In this document: in pieces, positions 34,088-44,802 of the stretch
How the letters are laid out: every line of letters begins with the position of its first letter
How positions within the stretch are numbered: position 1 is the stretch's first letter
Assembly (NCBI GenBank): GCA_946800325.1
Contig: OX326960.1
Location: 15,524,393 to 15,588,392, forward strand
DNA length: 64,000 nucleotides
Direction of reading: 5' to 3'
Source: Luzula sylvatica
Taxonomy: Eukaryota > Streptophyta > Magnoliopsida > Poales > Juncaceae
The notes under the pieces: model-generated
Told to the model about the DNA's origin: nothing
Database searches by the model: none
What the model saw: only the letters and a program-made list of their open reading frames with translations
Position numbers and translations under genes: made by a program

Positions 34088-35670
34088 ACCCATAATTGTA
34101 TATATCTACCACTTGCCAGTTGGCTAGTAAAATATTCAGTGAAACTACGGGCTTGTTTGTTTTGAGGGATTAGATGGGATAGGATTTTTCAATATCCGGG
34201 ATAAGCCGAAAATTTCTTGTTTGTTTTGAGGGATTAAATGGAATAGTATTTCTTGTCCCAGTACTTCGTACTCCCACTTCAAAATCGGTATTACAAATCC
34301 ATGGATAGAGCTATCCATGTATTTGATTATAATATTATTTCTTTAAATTATATTCATGAACAATAATTATATTATATTATATTAAATAACAATAATAATA
34401 TATTATGTACTATTTTATAATGTAATATAATAAAATTTAAAAGAATTTATAATATAATATAAAACAATATAACATAATATAATATATTATAATATAATAT
34501 AATATAATATAACATAATATTATATAATATAAAATATTAAAATATAATATAATATAATGTAATATAATATAAACCAATATAATATAAAATAATATAAAAC
34601 AATATAAAACAATACAATATAATATAATATAATATAATATAATATAATATAGTATAATATAATATAATATAACATCAGATAACAACATAAAAAATATATA
34701 CTATAATATAAAACAATATAAATAATATAATATAATTTAATATAATGTAATATAATATAATATAAATTAATTAAAGTAATATAATATAATATTAATTAAT
34801 TAAAGTAATATAATATAATATAATATAATATTACATTATATTATATTATATAATAAGAATTAAATGACATACATATAATATTATATTAAATTATATAATG
34901 TTATTTTATGATATAATATAATATTATATTATATTATATAATAAGAATTGAAGTAATATAATATAATATAATATTATAATATAATACAATATTATATTAT
35001 ACAATAAAATAATATAAATATAATATTTTATAATATTAAAATATTCAAATCCTGGATTTTGTACCAAAGAACCAAACAAGAGATTTGATATACATGATTT
35101 CAAAATACAACAAATCAAACAACTCACATGGATTACCAAATACATGGATAGTGAAATACATGTATTTCACTATCCATGTATATCACAATCCCTCGAAACA
35201 AACAAACCCACAGTACACTTTTCCACAATACACGTATTAGAGACCCATTTATAACATTACATCTATTAATCAACTAATATTAAGTCTGTATTTCTAACTT
35301 GCCTCTTTTTGTTTCAAAAAAAAGTCATCCTTTTTCGAGTCTGATACACCAGATAATAGATGCAAATATCCAACAAAATGTTTATGAAACCAAAAGAACC
35401 ATCTACAATTTTATAAGTCGAAGTCGAATTCAAATTTTGAGCCATAATAATACAAAAAAAGAAAAACTTCGAGCATAACCCATAATCAACGGTTAGATCA
35501 ATCAATCGAAGTCAAATTCAAATTCAAATTCAAATTGAATTGATTAGATTTGTATCATTTATTTGACAATAACAATAACCACCTACGATTTTATAGGTTA
35601 CAGAACACTAAGGATTTTGATGAAAAGCAGTTTGGATGAAATCACGGCACGTCGAGTTCTCTTCCCTCGG
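34088..35670 (+). repeat. Low-copy segment S1, interrupted by a TIR element
   Basis: 34088-34148 (ataattgtatatatctacc, ctagtaaaatattcagtgaa) matches 54755-54822. 35210-35670 matches parts of 56469-57070: gtattaga followed by catctat blocks, gtatttattt-type linker, ttatttgacaataacaa versus ttattagacaaaacaa, and cagtttggatgaaat versus catttggatcaaat. S1 lies directly downstream of the NAC gene. No coding function is recognised in any of the three copies. Confidence 0.6.
34149..35209. mobile_element. TIR element with (TATAA)n core, copy 2 (1061 bp)
   Basis: Ends GGGCTTGTTTGTTTTGAGGG and, at the right, ccctcgaaacaaacaaaccc; related to but distinct from copies 1 and 3. The core 34360-35040 is TATAA-type repeat. 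Long Ile/Tyr frames on the minus strand here are translations of this repeat, not genes. Confidence 0.75.
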
Positions 35671-35689
35671 TATGTTCCCCTCTTGCCGG

Positions 35690-36880
35690 GTTCACTCCTA
35701 ATCTATGTTGCGCGAATACTTGAAAAATCAAGTCGTATCGTATTACCGATACTTGTCGGATATATACCGGATATTTCACGTGACGTATCCAAATATTTTA
35801 TTTCAAAATAATAGCTGATACTTATCGGATACTTCTAATGTATAAAAAATTATACTTGAAAAACAAAAAATTTGAAATCAAAATAGATGAGTAATACATA
35901 AAAGTAAATAACTAAATAAAATAAAACATTTACTTAATATGAACTTATTTCTGTAAAATTAAACTTTTAGTATATAATAGACATATATAGTGGAGTTTAA
36001 TGGCCAACACGGACAACAAAGCTAATTTCTCTAAATTTAAACATAAAAAAGAGAAATTTTCAAAAAAAAACACCTAATTATTTTGGATATTGTAAAAAAC
36101 CGTCTATCTTTTTGGAAACTCCATTGAAATCCTTCAAACCAAACTTTTGTTTTCAAATAACCCCCTAAAGGAGTTAAATCCAATTTTGGATGGTGTTGAA
36201 TATTTTTTGGACCAAAACATTCTTAGAAAAATATATAGTCATGTATAAAAATATATACAAATAAGGTATAAAATCATATTAGAAAAATATATACTAGATT
36301 TTTTTCAAAAATGTATAATTCTATTCGAAAAAATATTAAAATAGGTATAAAATCATATTAGAAAAAGATATACTAGATTTTTTTTCAAAAATGTATTTTA
36401 TTCGATAATATATAATAGTCATGTAAAATATATATATATCACATTTGAAAGGGTTTATCGTACGTCTAAAATGTCTATCACATATCTAATATCTTACCAA
36501 TACACCACCACTGTAGAAAAAAAAGAAGTGAAGCTCTGATTTCACGAGGCACTACACTTTGCAGTTAAATGCTATAGTTCATAATCTTTACTGCAATCAA
36601 TAAATGATAAAATTGGCATGAAAAAATATATGACGTCATTATTACTTGTAAGTGTTGATTAATGTAGAAATGAACATCTTGTTCATTTTTGTTCCTAGAC
36701 GGCTGCAAACAAATAACAAAAGATTCAAAACGTCCGCAACAGAATAAGACCTAAAATAGAAAATTTCATATTATATATTAGTTATCCAAATGTATTTCCT
36801 CGATTGCGTAAGACCTAAAGATTCATAACGTCTGCAAAATTGAGTAATTCTTTCAATTTTCGACGGTCTTATTTCAACGC
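35690..36880. other. AT-rich region with one MULE-type end
   Basis: 35700-35830 holds gatactt/ggatacttc-type degenerate repeats. 36052-36230 is one terminal repeat of the 19091-19959 Mutator-like family (gagaaattttcaaaaa, ctatctttttggaaactcc, tttcaaataaccccctaaagg, ggatggtgttgaa). I could not find the opposite end, so it is solo or truncated. The rest is AT-rich with no gene. Confidence 0.6.
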
Positions 36881-37601
36881 TCACACACATTTCTTCCCAC
36901 TCGCACTGTTTTAAAGCGGGATTTAGCAAAGGTATCTCATCAATACATCCAATTTTTATTGTATGCTGTTTTTTTTTTTTTTATAAATTTAACCCAGACA
37001 TTTGAAACTTCTTTCCTAAGTTCATGATAATATATACAATATTTTTTCAAAATTAACTCCTATGATTTCGATTTGCTCAATAATGATTCTGTGTGTGTAC
37101 CATTTTGTAGTGATATTTATGTTTTATTGAGCATCATTGGGCACAATATATGGTGTTATCATATATGATCTTTGATTTGATTAATTAGTTTCTTTCTTTC
37201 ATTTGAATTAACACAAATTCCTATTTTTCATTTAATTTTTTGCTATATTTACCACACCATCCTTATCATTTCAACCGTTAAATTGTGAAAAATTGTGACA
37301 AAAAAAAATTAAGCCATTGATTAATCATTATTTTTTATGAACTTAGTTTCTTTGTAAAAAAAAAATTGAATAGTTCATTGTAGATATTTATTACATAGTA
37401 GCGGGAATTATCAAGTTATTTATTCAAATTCATACACCAGTTTTTGAAACTTAATATTTTTATATGGATTATTCGTTATTATTCCAAAGGCAATTTTCTG
37501 GATGATAATAAAACAAAAATATATTGTTTATAGAATTAATTAAGGTGATTCATGTATTTAGTCTGTTTTCATTATTTGCTTTGTAGATTTTAGTTGCTGG
37601 C
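36880..37601 (+). other. Probable 5' leader exon and leader intron of the F-box gene
   Basis: A candidate non-coding exon ends at 36931 (gcaaag/gtatct). A 655-bp intron (36932-37586) ends tttgctttgtag, 15 bp before the ATG at 37602. Leader introns are common in plant F-box genes. Transcript evidence would be needed to be sure. Confidence 0.4.
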
Positions 37602-39147
37602 ATGGATTGGGCTGAACTAGATGCTGATCTTCTTCACGTCATCTCGAAGAAATTGGGTGATTTTTTAAGTTTTTCATGCTTTCGTGGGGTTTGCAAGAAC
37701 TGGCGCTTGGCCACTGACGCTTGCGACCATCCTCCATCGCTCCCATGGTTTTTCCGATACAAACCCAATAATTCAACTACTCGCAAGTTCTTCTCTCTTC
37801 AATCCAACAGAACTCACACTCTTAATATCGCAGAAACTAACGTGAAGTATATGTTACCGGGGCCATCAAACCGGTATCTTTTCACACTCGATTTTTGTAA
37901 TTTGACCGCATCATTCCTCAATCCATTAATAGGAAACAATATCCACGTCCCCATGATCTCACCAATTGATCCTATAAACTTATGGAGTCTAGTTGTCATA
38001 AATCCTGATCCAGCTGAAAATGGGCACGTTGCGATTATATGTAAGAAAGCGGTACAAGAAAAAACAGTTATGTTGGTAGCATTCATGCGATTTGATGGTA
38101 CAATCTTGACAAAGATGGTAAAAGTGCCTTTTGATGGAACAATCGCGTATTACAAAGGAAGACTATTCTCTTCCGTGAAGGAAATCACGAGGGTTATCGA
38201 CGTCGACAATGGAAATGAAGTAATGGCTCTTCCAGAACCAGGATATGGATTTACCTACTTGGTTCAGGCATTTGGTGATCTGTTTGGAGTGACACGCGAG
38301 TTTGGAGTGAGAGATTATGAATTTGAAGTGTACCGGCTAGCGGGTGATGGTAAAAATCCACATTGGGCGAAGATGAATTATGATATTGGAGATCTCATGT
38401 TGTTCTTGGACATGTGGGCCGGGGTGGTTTCGGTTTGAAAGCCAGTGATTATGATGGATACAAAGGGAATTGCATATACTTTTTGAGAAGTAATTGCATC
38501 GACAATAGTCTTGCTCGTTATGACATAGCAAGCCACACGGTACGAGCAATGTTACAGAAATCGCTAGGCGCTAGTCGGGCGGACGGGCACCGTCTAGCGC
38601 CTAGAGGGATTAATCGAGGATTAATCGGATCTAGGCGGATTTGTAATTTTACATAATTTTTGTCATTTTTTTAATTTTTATATATTATAATTTGTGCTAT
38701 AATTTTTTATACTAAAAATAATGTATATTTATTTATTTAAAACAACGTCCAAACAAATCATAACATGAAATCTACATATTAATTTATTTAAAACAACGTC
38801 CAAACAAATTATAACATGAAATCTACAAAATACCATTAATACAAATTCAAATAAATCACAAAATAAAATTACTAAAAATAAAAATAAGAAAGGAAATGAG
38901 TTGTGGGTCTTTAAAAAAAAAAATTGGCCTGGACGGACCTAGGCGGAATTATGCAGGCCTAGACGCTATTTAGGCGGGCCTAGGCGGAATTCCGCCTAGA
39001 CAGGAACGCCTAGGCTAAACGTGGGCGTTTTCCCAACGCCTAGCGCCTAGGCGCCGCCTAGACCGATTTTTAGAACATTGGGTACGAGTGCTACCCTTCT
39101 ATGTTGATTTTTGCGGGGGCAGTTGGTTCGTGCCGTATTTATACTAA
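37602..39147 (+). pseudogene. F-box / DUF295 (KIB-type) gene, broken by a frameshift and a MITE
   Basis: The N-terminal F-box is seen at residues about 2-40 (WAELDADLLHVISKKLGDFL, FSCFRGVCKNWRLA), followed by a DUF295-like beta-propeller-type region (KVPFDGTIAYYKGRLFSS, VIDVDNGNEVMALPEPG). Such proteins recruit targets to SCF ubiquitin ligases. A 1-bp deletion at about 38408 ends the frame at 38438. In the next frame the protein continues (GLKASDYDGYKGNCIYFLRS, LARYDIASHTVR) until a 534-bp MITE at 38547-39080. After the MITE the same frame resumes (LPFYVDFCGGSWFVPYLY) and stops at TAA 39145-39147. Removing the MITE and one target duplication reconnects the two parts in frame. Without the two lesions the gene would be about 330 codons. 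Confidence 0.85.
38547..39080. mobile_element. hAT-like MITE in the F-box gene (534 bp)
   Basis: Flanked by the perfect 8-bp duplication GGTACGAG at 38539-38546 and 39081-39088. Ends are CAATGTTACAGAAATCG and, on the complement of the right end, CAATGTTCTAAAAATCGG. Subterminal regions on both sides are GC-rich with repeated gcctaggcg / cgcctagac motifs; the middle is AT-rich. An 8-bp duplication fits hAT. Confidence 0.85.
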
Positions 39148-39759
39148 TTGGTTATGACACAGAAAATATGATTTTGGCCGGCAAAACGCAGCGGAGAGTT
39201 CAAGGGCTATGTTTTTTCATTGATGGAAGAACATAATTTGTCATGTGTAGAAACTGTAAATGATCATTGTTATTATACGAATAATTTGTGATGTTTAATG
39301 TATAAAATTGAATGCGATATCAATTCAGTAGGTACAATTATATTTTCATGAAATTGAACAAAATTCAATTAATGATAAAATCAATATTAGCATTGATATT
39401 GCTACATCCAGAAGATTTCAATGAAATGGGCAATTCCTTGACAACAAAAATCCATAAAAGCTTACAATTACAAAAAAATCCAAAAAATCTGACCTAACTG
39501 ATTTACACATGTTGTACATTTACAAACGAAATAATTGGTACGTAGTTACTTATTTACAACCCTAAGCACCGGTACACCGACCAAAGAAAATTTTCACAAA
39601 ATCGGATGTCTCCAATATCAAGGTTCTTGATTCGTAACTCTCGGAAGACTTGTTGGTATGAACACGGCAAGAGAGGACAGATTGTTATATCATAAGGTGC
39701 ACAAAATTTTGAATCCTCCAAAACTGGTGCAACTGTGTATTTTATGCCCCAAACCCTAA
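39148..39759. other. F-box 3' flank with an unassigned minus-strand open frame
   Basis: On the minus strand about 67 codons are open from 39759 down to about 39560 (WGIKYTVAPVLEDSKFCAPY, FRELRIKNLDIGDIRFCENF). The frame continues on the far side of the MITE (39760-40466) for about 20 more codons (WGKGEELVHKVIFRGVSVR). No family recognised; possibly the end of a decayed gene. Confidence 0.35.
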
Positions 39760-40072
39760 GGGCCGTTTGGTTCGTGTTTTGGAGAATGTCTTAGCATATA
39801 GCATGTCATGGAATCGCATGTTAAGGCATTTTATTCCTTGCATACTCTATTATCATGTTTGATCAGTACAATTATTTATTCCATGACATGCTATTTCAAC
39901 ACAAATAAAAAAATTCTAAACATTCTATATTTATAAAAATAGCATATTTGTACTAAATTATTGTTATAAAATACAATATTGTATAAAATAAAATAAAATA
40001 AAGTTATCTATACAAAAATAATTCTAACATCAAATTAATGAAACAATGATAAATATAAAAAATAAAAAATAA

Positions 40073-40139
<67 letters not shown>

Positions 40140-40466
40140 ATCACTTTTTTTTGCGAGATCTTTGAAAGAGATTCATGTATTTTGTTCTTCCAAAATTATT
40201 TTAATGAATGAAATGATGAATGATGCGTTTATTTATAGAATGCTTGGTATATTGATTTTTGAAGAAAAAATAAAAATGCATTCCTTCATCATGAGAATAA
40301 AGAAAAGTCATTATTTTTGGTGGTAATCATATTCCCATCAATTATTCCCTAGGGAATGGAGTATTCTATTACTTTATTACCTAACGTACAAACCAAACAG
40401 GGGTATGGAATCCATGAAGAAGTATGCCAAGACATTCTAATTCTAAAACTTCAACCAAACGCCCCC
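39760..40466. mobile_element. Tourist/Harbinger-like MITE (707 bp) with a (TA)n tract
   Basis: Ends GGGCCGTTTGGTT and AACCAAACGCCCCC, flanked by TAA at 39757-39759 and 40467-40469. Subterminal parts pair (catgtcatggaat versus ccatgacatgct). A perfect (TA)n run of about 60 bp lies at 40077-40136. Confidence 0.8.
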
Positions 40467-40569
40467 TAACTGAAACTCCTCGAAAAATCACTTTGTGCAC
40501 CAATTCTTCTCCCTTCCCCCAAATCAAATCACTTTAATACAGTCATTGTTCCTACATTTTCATTCACCT

Positions 40570-41180
40570 ATTTTCATTTTTTTTATTTTTTATTTTAAGG
40601 AGTAGGCTCAAAGTCCTACGTCCAATATATTAATAAAATAAAATGTTTTTATGTACACGCGAGCATCTCCAATCGAGTTGATCAAGGACACTAGTAGTTA
40701 ATTTAAATTAGATACAAGAGTTGAAAGGTGAGAAAAACAAAATAAAATAAAATAAAATACAGCTAGTTGTTGTTGCATAGATATCGACTCTAATTTGTAA
40801 TTTCGTCTGCAATAAGCGATGCCACCATTCCTACAGTCTTTACTGACTCTTGAAAAATACGATTACATCTTTCATTCCATACATAAAAGATGAAAGTCAA
40901 TATTATTTGTTGTAGTTCGGTTTGTGCGAAATGGTCTACTAATTGTTGAAGTACGGATTCTAAATTTGTTAATCGCGTAATCGGGTATTTTTGGTTGATG
41001 AAGGACCATACTTCAAATGCAAATCAACATGAAGTAAATATATGGTCAACATATTCTTCCTCACTTTTACCTATTTTTCATTTTTGTCAACCAATTTGTT
41101 GTCTTTTCCGGAGAACTCATTTCGTGCGGGGAATTTTGTCGAACAAAATTTCTACCGACACTGAAAGGTTGAGGCAACTA
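40570..41180 (-). pseudogene. 5'-truncated LINE tail, minus strand
   Basis: On the minus strand, from about 41080 to the stop at 40790-40792, the frame reads SEEEYVDHIFTSC, FAFEVWSFINQKYPI, TFIFYVWNERCNRIFQE and VGMVASLIADEI with one internal TGA. This is the zf-RVT/RNase-side C-terminus of LINE ORF2. Sequence beyond 41080 is more decayed. The 3' UTR may reach about 40570, near a small hairpin (gtaggctcaaagtcctac). Confidence 0.75.
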
Positions 41181-42156
41181 GTCTTCAAATCTCAATAAGA
41201 CAAATAATAGAACCAATTAGTGAAAATATATCAGTTACTATGAAATCAGTCAAAAAACCCTAATTACCTCAATTACCCAATTTATCCTATATAATACGAA
41301 ATTAATCTTAATTAACGCTTCAATTAAACTAACTTGTGTTTCAGTTATACCGAATAATACCTCAAGAATGCGCACATCCTCACTTTGAGAATTTAAGGTT
41401 GAACTGAGGGCTAAGGTCAGGCCGTGAGATATTTAGGTCGCCGCTAGACAGAATTCGTGGCGTGTGCTTGGGCGTTGTCGGAGACATGGTTAAGAGCGTC
41501 GCAGATTTGAGTCATCGTCGGAAAGGGAAAACCGTCATGCAATGTTCTTTTGATTTGGCAAAGAGACGAGACTCGTGAAGAGCTTGAGAGAGAATGGTCA
41601 GTGAGAAGGTTTCACGGAAAGTTAATCTTAGCCCTCCATCAAATGAGATCAATGGTCCAGAGAGTTTAATATGGGAGTCCAAATAAGATGTCGAGAGATC
41701 CTCTCCCTATTCCCTATATACATATGCGGCGAATATAAATCGCTACATCATGGGCTATTTGTTTTCACTGATCGATGTCTATCCGTAAGGTGTATACTTT
41801 ATTTTATCTAATTTAAGATTAACTTTCCAATTATCTCTAATTAGGCTTCGATTGAGTTTCAAATTTGCGAAGGCTTCCATTTTATCAAATTCGTACTTTT
41901 AAGGTAGCTATCTAGTTTATTATAGATTTTGGTTCGAAATATTTTTTCTTTTTCTTTTTCTTTTTTTATTATTGTATAAAATTTTCGTAATACCACCGGT
42001 ATTCCTTTAAAAAAAAATAGCTATCTAGTTATCCCTAATTCTGGAATATGCGATCATTTGTTTCTTCTATGGTATCATTCATACTTATAGGAAACTCTTC
42101 AATTAGTCCTAAGTTAGTCAGATATTGTCTCAAATTCTGCAATTAGGTTCCGATAT
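41181..42156. other. Intergenic, one less AT-rich block
   Basis: 41380-41720 has normal base composition and, on the minus strand, a short frame MTQICDALNHVSDNAQAHAT, but no recognisable domain. The rest is AT-rich. I assign no gene. Confidence 0.35.
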
Positions 42157-42565
42157 GCAGGGGCGGATCCAGAACGAATATATAGGGGGGGCCGAATTTT
42201 ATAGGGGGGGCCGGATTAAAAAAAAATTCAGAATACGTGGTCTGAGAGTTTCGAACTTAAGACCTCACACTTCCTAAACACATGTTTTACCACTACACTA
42301 ACAATAATATTTTAATTTTCGGATCATTCGGGTCGTGAGTTTCGGGTCATTCGGGTTTCGGATTAGTTCGGGTTTCGGGTCGTTCGGATTTCGGGTCATT
42401 CGGTTTCGTGTCGATTTCGGGTTCGGATCATTCGGTTTCGGGTTCGGGTCATTCGGTTTCGGGTCGATTTCGGGTCATTCGGTTTCGGGTTCGGGTTCGG
42501 GTTCGGGTCGTTGACTTTTCAATATTTTCGGGTCGAGTCGGGTTCGGGTTCGGGCGGGTCGGATC
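42157..42565 (+). repeat. Repeat fragment plus degenerate TTCGGG array
   Basis: 42157-42320 starts gcaggggcggatccagaa, a string common at ends of plant transposons, and contains ttcgaacttaagacctc. 42320-42565 is a degenerate array of ttcggg / tttcgggtc units. A Gly/Arg/Val/Phe-rich frame here is a translation of the repeat. Confidence 0.6.
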
Positions 42566-43079
42566 ATTTTTTCGGGTCGGATCAGATTTTGCCAGCTCTA
42601 CCTATCACTTCATCATTAGCCAATTTTAACAATTGAATACTAATTGATTTTTTTATTACTATAGTTTCAACAATGAACAATCATTACAAAAAACTTTGAA
42701 ATTTTGTAGATGTTGATTTTATTTTACATTAATGACGTGAATTTTTTTTACAAGGTTCCCCATCATCAAATTTATATTTTGTTGAATAAAAGAATGAATC
42801 AAATGTAGATTGTGGATTTTAAGAACTTCCCACAACTGAGAAGACACTATTGTAAAACACATGGATTAGCGACTACATTTGTTGCCAAACAATATTTTTG
42901 TCGCTTATTGTCATATTTAGTAAAAACCAAAATAATTGTCACAAAAATATATATTTAACAAAAAATATTATATTTTTGTATACAATTTTCAATTTTTAAC
43001 ATATAATATATCCTTTTGAATAAAAAGCTTGATCTTCCCCCTAAGGAAGGCATATAATAAAAATGTGGAAACATATTTG

Positions 43080-43650
43080 GAGCATTAAATCGGTTCTACC
43101 AAGAATACGTCTCTTTATATGTCGATTAGGTCACTGAGCTCTAGTTACTCATAAATCCCGTAATAGGAGATTTCCACCAACATACTCGTTTTGTCCGGTT
43201 TGCGAAGCAGAGAAGAAATCACACATCCATTGTATATTCAAATTAATGTCGAGGAGCCTCACATGTTTGTTTCAATCATCACTCAATCCATATCAATACG
43301 GACCTTTTAAGTTAAACCAGATGAACCAATCGGTATTATTTCGCATCTCGTCGCTGGTATGCACCCAAATCGTCCATTTAGGATGTTCGTAATTAATGTG
43401 GAAAGTATGGAAGACGAGAAATAAGTTTGTTCTTAGGAGAAAGATTATACATCCAAGAATTATACTCCATAATTCTGAAACTCATGCTCAACATGCATCC
43501 AAATATGCAGGATTGTGAAATGTTTTGTTGGTCTGATTTTAATCAATGGATAGTACCGGGGCGTCGATGGCTACGATTGTTATGTGAGACAAAGAGCAAA
43601 TAACTTTGAAAAAATACTTTTTTTCCCTTTAAAAAATGTACAGAATTATA
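43080..43650 (+). pseudogene. 5'-truncated LINE tail, plus strand
   Basis: YSFCPVCEAEKKSHIHCIFK (zinc motif), FQSSLNPYQYGPFKLNQMN, LMWKVWKTRNKFVLRRK in one frame with a few breaks: the LINE ORF2 C-terminus. Sits just upstream of NAC-derived sequence at 43660. Confidence 0.75.
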
Positions 43651-43659
43651 GGAGATTAT

Positions 43660-44146
43660 TGATTTTGATCACTATTTCTTGATTTTGAGTGGTAGCCTAA
43701 ATTTTGTCAATTTACATTTATTGCAGGTTGAAGAAGAGAAAAATGAACAATATATATTTCCCCCTTGCAAATTTTTTTTGCATATATCCCTCCAATATTT
43801 TTTGATAAATTTAAAAGAAATGCAACACGAGGACTTCCATCCCTCCAATTCTTAAAATATGATGCATATTTTTACAAATGAACAAAGTTTCATGTATCTA
43901 TCTTTTAATCAATATTTTCATAAAAATATATTATTAATATCATACAATGCAAATATCTAATTTGATATAAATATTTTCAAATTTAAACTAAAAATTATAA
44001 TAAAACTAATTTCATTCCAAATCCAAGGTAAAATTTAATCCCTAGTTATTTGAAAATATCATTTTTCCAGGTTGGAGAAGAAACCAATCACTTGGAGAGT
44101 TATCTTTGGCATGACTTTGAAGACATTCATGCAAATTTAGTATTTA
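43660..44146 (+). pseudogene. Fragments of a second NAC (NTL) gene: intron 3 / exon 4 boundary
   Basis: 43660-43745 resembles NAC intron 3 and the start of exon 4: atcactattt, ttgattttgag and an acceptor ttgcag followed by GTTGAAGAAGAG (43727). A second acceptor, tttttccag at 44062-44070, leads into a frame beginning VGEETNHLE and containing DFEDIHAN, which lines up with EETNQLKRK and DFEDIHGD in exon 4 of the intact gene. The copy is cut at 44146 by a Helitron end. The two acceptors suggest a duplication inside the copy. No NAC domain survives here. Confidence 0.65.
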
Positions 44147-44711
44147 CTAGCTTTTACCCGCGCGCATTCGCGCGAGAGTTCTCTGAGGATTCTCGAGTTT
44201 GAGACTAATTTTTTTTATATTAATGTTAATTTTTTTTTGGTTTTTTTGGTATTTTATTTCTTATTTTTAATGTTGCAAATCAGTATAATTTCTCGAATGT
44301 AAATAAAAATATCATATATGCTGGTTGCGTACATAATATCAACAAATTATAAATATATATCGAATGTAACGTATAGAAATAAAATAATCAAATTATAAGT
44401 GTTTCATAACAAAGAAACAAACAACATTATATGAATTTTAATAATAAAAGAAACAAAAAAAAATTACAACAATATAAAGTTATAATTAATTAAATAATTA
44501 AAATTCACACAATTAAATATATCCATCTATTCATTTAATAATAAAATATGCAAGTATTATATGTTTTGCCTCAGTAAATCATGATATGTATAAATTTTAC
44601 AATAAGTAATATTTGAATCATTCAAGAGCCGGCTTTCTTGAACAATTCAAATAGTCCTTGTTGCAGAATTTGTTTATTTTTTATACATCATCGGCAAAAT
44701 CGAGACGGCAA

Positions 44712-44802
44712 TGATGATGATGATGATGGTATGATGATGATGGTATAATGATGATGATGATGGTATAATGATGATGATGATGATGATGATGATGATGGTA
44801 GT
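44712..44802 (+). repeat. (GAT)n microsatellite
   Basis: Imperfect gatgatgatg runs interrupted by ggta/tata. A second, looser gat/gatt tract lies at 46560-46730. Confidence 0.85.

Noticed and set aside
34437..35145. Long Ile/Tyr-rich frames on the minus strand (also at 55152-56445)
   Set aside because: They are translations of the TATAA pentanucleotide repeat inside TIR elements; composition follows the repeat and there is no domain.
35563..35811. An 82-codon frame in S1
   Set aside because: Not conserved as a frame in S2 or S3, where the same DNA has stops; non-coding homology.
42408..42629. Gly/Ser/Arg/Val/Phe-rich frame
   Set aside because: Translation of a degenerate TTCGGG array.
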